From assembly GCF_026210795.1 (NCBI RefSeq), contig NC_089433.1:3621001-3685000 (forward strand): 64,000 bases of DNA, given 5' to 3'. Origin of the DNA: Rhizophagus irregularis (taxonomy: Eukaryota > Glomeromycota > Glomeromycetes > Glomerales > Glomeraceae). A program made the translations under genes and the position numbers. The notes under the pieces were generated by a model that ran no database searches, was not told where the DNA came from, and saw only the letters and a program-made list of their open reading frames with translations. This document shows, one piece after another, positions 34,504 through 44,485 of the stretch (within the stretch, counting starts at the first letter, position 1; the number at the start of each line of letters is the position of its first letter).

Positions 34504-36266
34504 ATGACAAGCAAAACTACATCAAAAGTAAGCAGTAAGCATAACAGGGCTCCCTACGAAAGACCTACACAAGAGGAAATTAAAAAATACCAAAATGCAG
34601 CAACACCAGCTGCAACTCAACGTAATACAGAGATGTGGATAAAGAGACTAAAGGAATTTCAAAATGATATTGGATATGTAGAAAATATTGAAGATATTCA
34701 ATCAAAATCACAACTTTGTAATATACTCATTGAATTTATTATAAAAATGAGACCTGTTAATAAACAATACTATTCTTCAGAATCCATTTATAATTGTGTG
34801 TCAGCATTAAATCGATATTTTCAAAATCACTCAGCTATTGCACCATTAGATTTATTCAGTGAACCAGTTTTCAAACCTCTGTTAAACGTTGTGCACTCCA
34901 AAATGCGTGAGAATGAACAACTTAACAGTTTGGATATCAAGAAAGGTGCAGATCCACTTACCGAAGATGAACAAAAGCAAATATTATGTCATTCAAGTAT
35001 GCGTGGTGATAATCCAGAAGGACTGCTACGTAGGGGTTTTTTCTGGATAGCCAATCTTACAGCTGCCCGTGGTGGGAGTCATATTAATATTATGGCTTCT
35101 GATTTTCAAAGACGACCTGATGGAGGTTATAATTTTATAATAATACATGAAAAAAATAATCAAGGTAGACAAATCTCCATGTAGAATCTACTAACAGTAA
35201 ACTGTTCTATAATAATTACTTATTTTTATTTTATGAATAAATAAGGTGGCCTAAATTCGCGTCGTAAAAAAGGCAAAACAAACCAGCCACGAATTTCTAT
35301 CATACCACCTGATGAATTTGGAACAACTAATGGACCTTGCCATGATATATCAAAATATTTGCGTTTACGACCTGAAAATGCAGAACCCAACTTTTATTTA
35401 CGGCCCATTAGTGATATTAAAAGTAATCTTCTTTACTGTATATTACTTTTTTTAGTTTATGTTATTTTATAATTAATTACTCATTTAATTCTAGAAATTA
35501 ATGAAGACCTATGGTATTATCCCCTTCATCTTGGTCGGGATAAGCTAAATCAAATGCTTAAAACAATTGCTACTGAAACTGGAATTGATACTGTTAATAA
35601 AAAAATTTCAAATCATTCTACAAGAAAATCCGCTATTCAGAATTTAAATAATCAAGATGTTGATGCACAGCAAATTATGGCATTTTCTGGACATCATTCT
35701 TTAGCGGGAGTCAATGCATACAGAATGCCTAATGAAAAGCAGATGATGGAAGTAACAAAAAAAGCTTTTCCAGCACAATCAAATCCTTCTATCGTTGGCA
35801 AAAGCAGTACATTGGTAAATATATAAAAAGACATTTTATTTGATAATAGTACAATATTTAATTTTTATTTTTATTATAGAATACAACAAGAAGCTCTGAG
35901 TTTACAAGAAATTCTCCTATTTCAATTGAAGTGGTTTCTAAAGGTACGTAAATAATTATTATCTTTTCTATAAATAATTATAAATTGACATTTTACTCAT
36001 TTGAAAATTTTGATATAGAAGAGCACTGTAAATCGATCATTGGTTTGAAAAGCACTAGTACTAAAGAAATTGAGAGTACAAAAGTAACTAAACGTGATAA
36101 ATTTAAAACACCTTTTAAAGGGAAATTCAGGTCGCCTCTTATAGATTTAAATAAGAAAGTACCAAGTGATGACTCTCAATCTTCTCAAAATATGACTCTT
36201 GATTTGGAGGGAATGAAAGTTCATATCACTAATTGTAATGTAACTATAAATATTAGTAAAAATTGA
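34504..36266 (+). CDS. Tyrosine recombinase, crypton-like, five exons
   Basis: Exons 34504-35164, 35246-35422, 35495-35814, 35880-35943 and 36019-36266, all with GT-AG introns of 65-81 bp, give 489 aa with no break. Residues about 20-170 look like the helical core-binding region (QRNTEMWIKRLKEFQ). The catalytic domain carries Arg189 (LTAARGGSHI), His320-x-x-Arg323 (NHSTRKSA), His346/His347 (SGHHSLAG) and Tyr355 (NAYRMP), the complete R-HxxR-H-Y set with normal spacing. The introns, eukaryotic context and GHHS/AYR motif style resemble crypton elements and their domesticated DUF3504 relatives. The last about 110 residues are basic then polar and unrecognised. The start at Met 34504 is chosen over an upstream Met (34426) because that adds only a hydrophobic leader. 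Flanking inverted repeats suggest a mobile unit; an intact, intron-bearing gene could also be domesticated. Confidence 0.8.
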
Positions 36267-36397
36267 ACGTGAATGTATTAATATGTATTATAATAACAGC
36301 AAACCAATAAAAATTAATAAATTGTAACTATTCAATTAAACTATAATTACTATAGCTTATTATACTGGTTAAATAGTTTATAAACGGCGAAAAAAAT

Positions 36398-36428
36398 ACT
36401 AGATGCCCATTAGTGGCCAGGTGATAAA
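36398..36428. repeat. Right inverted repeat flanking the recombinase gene
   Basis: ACTAGATGCCC...GGCCAGGTGATAAA, the inverted partner of 34361-34388, 130 bp after the recombinase stop codon. Together they bracket about 2.07 kb containing the whole gene. Confidence 0.55.
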
Positions 36429-36490
36429 TAATATTCTTAATTTTCAAATTAATTATTTACCAAATATTATTCCTTTTAAAATTGAAATAC

Positions 36491-37041
36491 CAGTGATTGT
36501 AAATCTCTGCATTTACCTATTATGAAAAAGAAAAATTATTAATAGTGTGCTAAATTTTTATTTAATCATAAAGAAGACATAGCCAATTCCTCCTTTAGAA
36601 TTAGCAGACTTTACTAATAACAAAGTAGGATGTTATCTGCTTGAGTTGGTTATCAAGTGAACAAGAGAAATAAAAAAAAAATAAAAAAAAGAAAAAAAAA
36701 GAAAAAAAGGGAATAAAAAATATAAAAATAAAAATAAAATAAAAAAGAAAAAGCAGGTAATTTCATAGGAATTACCCACTTTGCTCACCCTTACCCAACC
36801 CAAACAAATAAATCCAGTACCCTCCTAAGTAAAATTTGTGAACTCCCCGACTCATTGAGTTATCCGTTCTAATTTTGACTTAGGAAGTTACCCACTTTGC
36901 AAATAAAAAAATACACACCTCTTTAAAGTCTCTTAATAAGCCATTTACACTTATCTAAAAATCAGTAATGCTTTATTCAGAGAATTTTCATCTGTTGTCC
37001 AGTATTTCAATACAAAATAATGCTGTGATTGATGAATAATT
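36491..37041. repeat. About 0.55-kb direct repeat, copy 1
   Basis: Nearly identical to 37171-37709 over its first 420 bp and diverging afterwards. It ends with a copy of the Tc1/mariner left terminus (from about 36914). Confidence 0.8.
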
Positions 37042-37170
37042 AAATATAATTCAATAATAAGAAATCAGATAACAAATATGAAGTATAAACATAAAAAAAA
37101 TTTTTCACATTTTTAACACTTGATATGCACTCTTTTTCAAGAATTCCTCTAGGAAATTTCTTCATTTTAC

Positions 37171-37709
37171 CGGTGATTGTAAATCTCTGCATTTACCTAT
37201 TATAAGAAAGAAAAATTATTAATAGTGTGCTAAATTTTTATTTAATGGTAAAGAAGACATAGCCAATTCCTCCTTTAGAATTAGCAGACTTTACTAATAA
37301 CAAAGTAGGATGTTATTTGCTTGAGTTGGTTATCAAGTGAACAAGAAAAATAAAAAAAAAAATAAAAAAAGAAAAAGGGAATAAAAAAAATAAAAATAAA
37401 AATAAAATAAAAAAGAAAAAGCAGGTAATTTCATAGGAATTACCCACTTTGCTCACCCTTACCCAACCCAAACAAATAAATCCAGTACCCTCCTAAGTAA
37501 AATTTGTGAACTCCCCGACTCATTGAGTTATCCGTTCTAATTTTGACTTAAGAAGTTACCCACTTTGCAAATAAAAAAATACACACCTCTTTTAAAGTCT
37601 TCTAAGCCATTTTACACACATTTAGAAAACTGGCAATACTCCATTCAGAGAGCTTTCGTCTGTTGTCTAGTGTTTCAATACAAAATAGTGCTGTAACTGG
37701 TAAATAATT
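37171..37709. repeat. About 0.55-kb direct repeat, copy 2
   Basis: Partner of 36491-37041, offset by 680 bp. It runs into the left end of the Tc1/mariner element. Confidence 0.8.
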
Positions 37710-38612
37710 GCCCATAAATTTTGATCAGATTTAAGTCAGGGCTGTTGGATGACCACTCTAACACTACTGGAACATTTTCCTTAAGAAAGGCTTTTGCAAG
37801 ACGGCTGGTATGCTTAGGATCGTTGTCTTGTTAGAAGTGCCAACAATCACCAAGCATCTGGAAGATCTCAGGAATATGTGTACGAAGAATTTTCACATAA
37901 AATTTGGCGTTCATAATTTGTTTAAAACAAAATAATTTTGTTTTTCCTTTCACGCAGAAACTACCCACGCCATAATCTTTTTACGATCTTTAGGCATATG
38001 CTGAACCGGTCTTTCTCCTTTATACCATCATTCAACGGTGTTTCTAAAGAGTTGAAGAGCAGTTTTATCAGTAAAAATAGTTTTATCCATCAGTTATTAA
38101 TATGTTTTTTTGCCCACTCCACATGCTTTACCTTGTGTGTTTCAGTTAGCATAGGGTTGCTTTAGGCAGTCTTTTTATATAACCAATACTTGAAAGATGC
38201 CTTCCAACGGTTCTATACGATACTTCTACGCCTATATTTTCTAATTTTCTTGCCAAAATTCTTGTGGAAAGAGACGTATCATGCCCTACACATTGACCAA
38301 GTGCACGGGTAATCTTTTTGGGTCTGTCATTCCCCCAGCATGCTTTATAGTCCCATTTTCTTTTAATTTTTTTATATTATCGTAAATAGTGGACTTTGGG
38401 ATGTTTGTTAACCTATGTAATTCTTTTACATTATGAATACCGTTATTCCATAAATGTAACAAGACTTCACGAGACGTTTTTCAAAGAAGACATTATGATG
38501 GGAATTTTCTTGCGGAAGGAAAGGTGTAGGTAAACACAAAGGTCATATTATTTATTATTTGTTATTATGGTACAAATTTGACTTATATGTATGGCGTTCT
38601 GAAAAAGGGGTG
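37582..38612 (-). mobile_element. Tc1/mariner element with decayed transposase
   Basis: TA dinucleotides flank a unit of about 1.03 kb with weak inverted ends (CACACCTCTTTTAAAG and, inverted, CACCCCTTTTTCAG). The minus strand holds a broken transposase: an N-terminal helix-turn-helix part (LTNIPKSTIYDNIKKLKENG, near 38400) and a catalytic DDE part with DNDPKHTSRLAKAFLKENVP and WSSNSPDLN (near 37820-37730). That is the second Asp region and the SPDLNPIE-like box, the latter cut short. Several stops and frame changes make it inactive. Confidence 0.75.
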
Positions 38613-39383
38613 TATTTTTTTTTTAGAGAAAACTGATGTATATATACACGTAAAAAAATCGTGACTCGCGACTCGTGAGTAAAAAATGATTGTATGATGA
38701 TGTGCGGAGCTTGTTAATCGCGCCTATCGATATAGTTTAATTTATATTAGCTGTTAGTGACTTAGTGTATTAATATGTAAATATATTAAGTGGCTTTGTG
38801 ATTAAAATAGTATAATTTTATGTCCGACATGATTATTTTGGGAATACAGTGATGAAAAAAAGATGATGTCAAAATCATTGTACTACATCACTTGAAATAA
38901 TAAAGATCTAAATTTTTTGATTTACGATTTTTTATATATATTTTGTTTTATTTTATTTAGAGTAGCGTCCCTTAGTTTGTAATTTGAATAATTTCATTGC
39001 ATTAACACTTTAAATAAAGTATTATATTATTATACAGTTGATTATTCGTAAAAATTTATTGTCGTATTGCAATGTAGCGACTAGCGAGTAACGAGTAGTA
39101 CCTTGAATTGAAAACGAGTCAAATTATAATATAAGGTTATTTCGATAGAATTTTTGTGATTGATTAAAAAAAATTATATTCATAAATAATAATATACAGT
39201 AAATCACGTCTAACTATGCAGTAGAGATCTTTGGTAGAAACTTTTATCCGAATCAACAAAATCAGTTGATATGTGGCGTAATTCTACATTAGAATATATT
39301 AGGAAAAATGCGCTTTCGTCATGATGATCAAAAAATCTAGAATTGAAAATTTAAAGAGTTATTCGAGTTTGATTCTTGTTTTA
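38613..39383. other. Gene-free interval
   Basis: AT-rich, no supported gene. Short CGACT/CGAGT-like motifs recur at about 38664-38681 and 39078-39099. Confidence 0.35.
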
Positions 39384-39552
39384 CCCTATAAAAAATTTAT
39401 TCCGTGTTTTTTTGTTCCATATTATTTCCACAAAAATGTACCATACTCACGGAATTTATAGCCTCAAAGAACGGAATTGTTTGAATTTTTAGTAAATATA
39501 TCATATTCACGGAGTTTTACAGAAATTATGGATAAAATTTTTCAGTTACAGG
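39384..39552. mobile_element. PIF/Harbinger-like MITE with TTA target duplication
   Basis: The left end CCCTATAAAAAATTTATTCC is almost the same as that of the element in BTB gene E. The right end, inverted, reads CCTGTAACTGAAAAATTTTA. TTA flanks both sides (39381-39383 and 39553-39555). Internal ACTCACGGAATTT and ATTCACGGAG motifs match the inner motif of the first copy. 169 bp, no ORF. Confidence 0.75.
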
Positions 39553-39748
39553 TTAATATTTATTTTAATTTGAAATATTTACTAAAGTGCACTATTTTTT
39601 GTCACATTATTCTTCAAAATATTTGTAATGACGGAAAATTCTTCTCAGATGTTTAACCTTAATTTTCAATTTTTTATGGTAACAGGGAAATTTTTTACAG
39701 TTATTTCATAATGTACAGGACGCTTGAGTGACTTGACAAATTTTATGC

Positions 39749-39869
39749 GAACTTGCCGGCTAGTCGAGTTGTTAGTAGCCAATCAATTTACACTCTGTGA
39801 TAATCACGTGATATTTGAAATCACGTGTTTGTTTTCAATTTGCTGATAATCCGACAAGCCGGCAAGTTC
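39749..39869. repeat. Foldback repeat with 18-bp arms
   Basis: GAACTTGCCGGCTAGTCG at 39749-39766 pairs with CGACAAGCCGGCAAGTTC at 39852-39869 with one mismatch. Between them lies a second inverted pair (ATCACGTGATATTTGAAATCACGTG). No clear target duplication was found, so it is either a MITE with eroded edges or a chance foldback. Confidence 0.6.
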
Positions 39870-41198
39870 TAGCATTAACCAGTTTCAACCTCTGAACTAA
39901 AAATATTTGTTATCAAGTACTACGAACTTCACATATGTTGCACAATGTAATGCGTTTGACAACAAATTATTATTAATCAATAGATTAAGAGTATATTATT
40001 AAAAAAAAAATAAAATCTAAATAATTATGTAATTTTAATTTGTTACCAACTTATATATAGTATATCTTATGTATACGAAAAAAAAATAAAAATTGGATAT
40101 AGAACTTTCATAAAAAAGTCTTGAACGTTTCGATCATTAATTGGAAATCCTTTGAAGTAGCTAATAAAATTCAAAAGTTCCATTCCTAAGTAAACGATAT
40201 TAGTTAGGAATAAATTAAACATGTATTGTTTGCTTATTTTGTAATCAAATGTTTTTTTTTTTCAGAAATGGCGGGAGATGCTCTTTAAATTATTAGTGAA
40301 TCAGAAATTTATTAAAAGTACTTACGAAAGAATACTAAAATGTTAAAATGTTACAGAATATTATCTTATATAAAAATTCTCTTTGGTTTACGAAGCTGAC
40401 TTTAGGTTTGCTCAACTTTCGAGAATTGTTGAAAAAATAATGATTGACTCTCAATCAGAAACACACTGCAACTCACGGTTCAAATTTTCGGACTACTGAT
40501 AAAATCACTTTATCTCAAATTTTATTTTCATATTGAATTCGCCATATCGCCCCCTTCATCAGAAATTTTTTTAACCAAATAGGAAAAAACGCTATGTTCA
40601 TAATTTTACTGATTAGCGAATATTTTGATTTTCACTTGAGATATCCCAAAAGCGTTGGATAAGATTTGTTAAAATTTTCCATTTTATTGGTCTTTATTTA
40701 TGAAAGGGTAATAAAAAAACAGATCAATGAGAACTATTAAAGTCAGAAAGTCAGAAAAAAAAATACCACCATCTTGCCTAATATAATCTCGTCCACGTGA
40801 TATTATCAAAATTAAACGTCATCACCAACAAAATTTGCACTTTTCGATGACATTATGGCATTAAATCATTTAAATGTGGCATTTGAGTTTTCTTCTAATT
40901 TTTCCACTTGGCAAAAAATGCTAAATATACTTAGTTACTTACCTTATTTAGATTTACTCACCTTTAACATAAACCGTATTTATTTCTCATTCAGAAAGTT
41001 ATCAAAAAAAGATTTATAATACGTAGAGTTACTTGAAGTCGCATAAGGGTAAATCTTTTTAACTTTTTCGATAAAAATGTTATTAGGGATAATATCAATG
41101 ATTTATTAAAGCTTTTATTTGTAATCGATTTAATTACAGGAAACATCCAATTTTTTGTCATATGATAAAATCGCCATGAATTAAATTACATATGATAT
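39870..41198. other. Gene-free interval
   Basis: AT-rich, nothing supported. The last part is the 3' flank of the minus-strand F-box gene. Confidence 0.4.
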
Positions 41199-42725
41199 TC
41201 ATCCTTGTAAATAATCAATAAGATTACTATTTAAATTGTCAGATAAACTTAAATCATTAAAACTTCTAACTTTAATATTATGTAACTTAAATTCCTTTAC
41301 TTCATCTTCCAAATCATACAAATCTCCATTATACCTGCTCTTAATAGCTAAATACTTTACTCTTTTTTCATTCATAATAAATTCCTTTGTATAACGTAAA
41401 ATATCATCCCTACCTATTTGCATTATTAATAATTTATTAATAAAAGTATCTTTTGAATTTTGTAAGAATATTCTAAATTCACTTCTGTTAATAGTAAGAA
41501 CTAAACTTAAGTATTCTAATTTAGAAGGAAGAGCTTGACCTAAATTTTGTAATATGATTGAACTACCTTCAATATTATCATAACCATCTTTCACAATATT
41601 GATTGAAAGATAACTAAGATTTTGTCTAATAATATTTTCGAAACTTTGATAAGTAATTTGACTTTCATATCCATGAAAATCAAAAAATTTGAGATTTTTA
41701 CAATATTTAATAATTAATTCTGAATATCTTTGATTTAATAATAATCCAAATAATCCAAGTTTACACCCAAAATTTTCTAAATAATTTCCAGATTTTTGTA
41801 ATAATAATTCCATTGATTCAATTTCTGGTAACTCTTTTATAAATAAAGATTTTAATTTAAATGGTTTAATTAAATTATTAATTTGTTGAGAAAAATTCTC
41901 ATTTAAAGAATAACAATAAATAATATGAACAGATTCTAAAACATTTAATTGTTCGAATATATTATTAATTAAATGCTTCAAATTAGCTCGATAAAATATA
42001 ATTGTATTTAAGGTATTTGAAAAATTAAAATCTTTTGATAATAATAATGAGTCATTTGAACGTAAATTAATACATCCTGTTAATAAAAATTTTTTTGGAT
42101 TTTGATGTGATTTAATTAATTGTAATATATTATCATTAATCCTATTACAACAATCATACCCATAATATTTTAAATTTCTAATATTATTAATGAAATTTGG
42201 ATTTTTTAAAATTAATTTAATAATATTATCATAAATTGTGTCTTTACAAAGAGTGAAAATTTCAATTTCAAGAGTATGTAATTTTATTTCATTTTCGATA
42301 AATATTTTAAATAATGCTGTACATATATCATTCAATATTTTAAATCTAATTTCGAAGGGTGAAGTTTTATTGATATCTTTAAGCCACTTTTCAAAAGAAT
42401 AAGCAAACTTATATATATTCAAATATTTTAAAAATATATAATAATTGAAGAATGTATTTGAAGGTAATGAATTATTAATAATTTCATATTCTTTTAATTG
42501 TGTTTTAATATCTTCATTTAAATATTGTAAGTAAATTTCTAAATGTTTATAGTTTCTGGTACGGATTGAAAATGGGTTTTCCCATAATAATGGAATCGCT
42601 AAACGACACCATAATCTGTTAACTAAAACGCATGAATATAAAGTTGAAAAATCATTATGAAAATATTTTGTAACTTCATAAGTTAATTCGGGCAAATCCC
42701 CTAAAAATATTTTTGAACATGACAT
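41199..42725 (-). CDS. F-box protein with leucine-rich C-terminal region
   Basis: A single-exon frame of 508 aa. Residues about 8-52 form an F-box (LPELTYEVTKYFHNDFSTLY, LVNRLWCRLAIPLLWENP), the part that binds Skp1 in SCF ubiquitin ligases. The remaining about 450 residues are rich in Leu, Ile and Asn with repeated LxxLxL-like segments (for example LTGCINLRSNDSLLLSK and YCKNLKFFDFHGYES) that fit a degenerate leucine-rich-repeat substrate-binding arm. The start is the first Met, directly before the F-box. It shares the C-terminal end pattern (KRVKYLAIK, DEVKEFKLHNIKVRSFNDL) with the neighbouring relic, so the two are duplicates. Substrate unknown. Confidence 0.85.
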   Translation of the reverse strand: MSCSKIFLGDLPELTYEVTKYFHNDFSTLYSCVLVNRLWCRLAIPLLWENPFSIRTRNYKHLEIYLQYLNEDIKTQLKEYEIINNSLPSNTFFNYYIFLKYLNIYKFAYSFEKWLKDINKTSPFEIRFKILNDICTALFKIFIENEIKLHTLEIEIFTLCKDTIYDNIIKLILKNPNFINNIRNLKYYGYDCCNRINDNILQLIKSHQNPKKFLLTGCINLRSNDSLLLSKDFNFSNTLNTIIFYRANLKHLINNIFEQLNVLESVHIIYCYSLNENFSQQINNLIKPFKLKSLFIKELPEIESMELLLQKSGNYLENFGCKLGLFGLLLNQRYSELIIKYCKNLKFFDFHGYESQITYQSFENIIRQNLSYLSINIVKDGYDNIEGSSIILQNLGQALPSKLEYLSLVLTINRSEFRIFLQNSKDTFINKLLIMQIGRDDILRYTKEFIMNEKRVKYLAIKSRYNGDLYDLEDEVKEFKLHNIKVRSFNDLSLSDNLNSNLIDYLQG

Positions 42726-43493
42726 ATTGTAAACGAAAGAAGGGAAGTAGGGGGAGAGGGTATCAATATGTATTGTCTAAATATACTGATATTTGTCGCA
42801 CAATTTTTGCCAATTTTGCGTAACCGCCGTAACGTCATAACGTAATTATGTCAATCACACTTGGTCAAAAAATTATAATTGGTCAAAGTTTAGAAACTTT
42901 GACACTGAACTAAAAGACTTGTATACATATTAAATTTTCCAATTTATGAAATTTATCATAATTAGTCATAAACTGTTATTTTATTGTCAATAAAAATGAT
43001 CAACATTCATAATATCATATGAATCTAATGATCAAATCATTTCAAATGGTCAGCGTTCATTACATTAATCAATTATTCCACATTATAGAAATTATAGAAT
43101 ATGAAAAATCCATATTTAATCAAAAATCTTGAAAATCCAATTTTTTAACTCTTACTAGAGTAATAATTAACCACGCTGGAAAATTAATTTCCCTAAAAAC
43201 TGGTTAGAATTTTTTCTACTCCTTTGGGGTTCTCTCATTACAACTTTTACTCCTGTTATTCTCATTTTGTAATATCTTATTAAATGTACTAATTATTATA
43301 TAGCGCTGGTTAGTTTCAATAAGATAATATTTATGATGAAATTACATTGGCTACTTTGTTTGGATTGTTGGACCGATAAAAACAATAAAAATTCTTGATA
43401 ATCTTAATACCAAATAAATAAATATAATATATTTATTTAGTAACTTTATCGTAATACAAAAGAATATTCCTATCTATTATTACTACTAAATAG
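42726..43493. other. Intergenic DNA between F-box gene and relic
   Basis: No supported gene. The promoter of the F-box gene should lie in the first few hundred bases, but no motif stands out. Confidence 0.35.
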
Positions 43494-44112
43494 TTAATTA
43501 AGTTCCTTTAGTATAAAATCATACAAGTTAATCACTAAGTCATAATAACTTTGCACTTTAATATCATACAACATAAATTCCTTCACTTCGTCTTTAAATG
43601 AAAACCATTCATTTCCAGTATCATTAATAGCCAAATACTTAGCCCTTCTCTTTTTCATTATATATGTTTTTATAAAAGGTAAAATAACTTGAACTTTAAT
43701 GTTACTGATCAATAATTTCTTAATAAAAGTATCTTGAGATTTTTTTAGAAATACTTCAAAATCACATGCTTTAACATTGCATAAATACAAATCTAAATAT
43801 TCTAATTTAGGAGGAATAATTTGTCCTAACTTTTGTAATAAAAATGAACTAAGCTCTTTATTATAATATGTTTTGATTGAAAGATAATTAAGATTTTGTT
43901 TAATATTTTCAATTAAATTGAGTGCTGAATAAATAATCTGATTAACATTTATATTCAAATCAAGAAATTTGATATTTTTACAATGTTTCATAATTAATTC
44001 TAATAATTGTTCCATTCTCTGAGAGTTCTGAGTTAATTCAATTAGCTCAGTAAAATCATACCAAAAATTTTCTAAATAACCACAAGACTTTTGTATTAAT
44101 AATTTTAATGAC
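43494..44112 (-). pseudogene. 5'-truncated F-box/LRR paralogue
   Basis: The open frame extends from about 44110 (SLKLLIQKSCGYLENFWYDF) through an internal Met at 44015 to a stop at 43494, about 206 codons. It aligns with the last 40% of the 508-aa protein (QKSGNYLENFG, KYLAIK, DEVKEF). The F-box and front of the LRR arm are missing, and upstream of 44112 the sequence changes to unrelated DNA after a TAG. This looks like a partial duplication or a truncated gene. Expression as a 173-aa protein from 44015 is possible but would lack an F-box. Confidence 0.7.
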
Positions 44113-44485
44113 TAGCTGATTATTTAAAAAAATCACGGGTATTCACAAATTTTTAAAAATTGATTATTTTTAGGGGGTGTTACGCTATGATCGCACTAAA
44201 TTGAAAACGGGCGATAAAAAATTATTTTTAATTATTTCGTATTACTTATTTTATATTATAATTATATATAATTTAATCTAACTAGATTAATTCTTTATTT
44301 TGATAATATTATTATTATAAGGCGTGTATTAATGATTTGCATGTACACAAATGCCAAATTCAGCCTTCAAGTGAACAAATTTACTGCATCATTTATGTAA
44401 TTATGACCTTTTTTATTGTGCTGATCACATTTTATTTATTTATTTATTTATTTTTTTTTTCAAAAAAAAAGAATACTACAAAACC
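44113..44485. other. Promoter region of the kinase gene
   Basis: AT-rich, with a (TTTA)n tract at about 44430-44452 and a poly-T/poly-A stretch just upstream of the kinase start. No other feature. Confidence 0.35.

Noticed and set aside
37938-38165. 75-codon + strand frame
   Set aside because: It is the antisense of the Tc1/mariner transposase relic.
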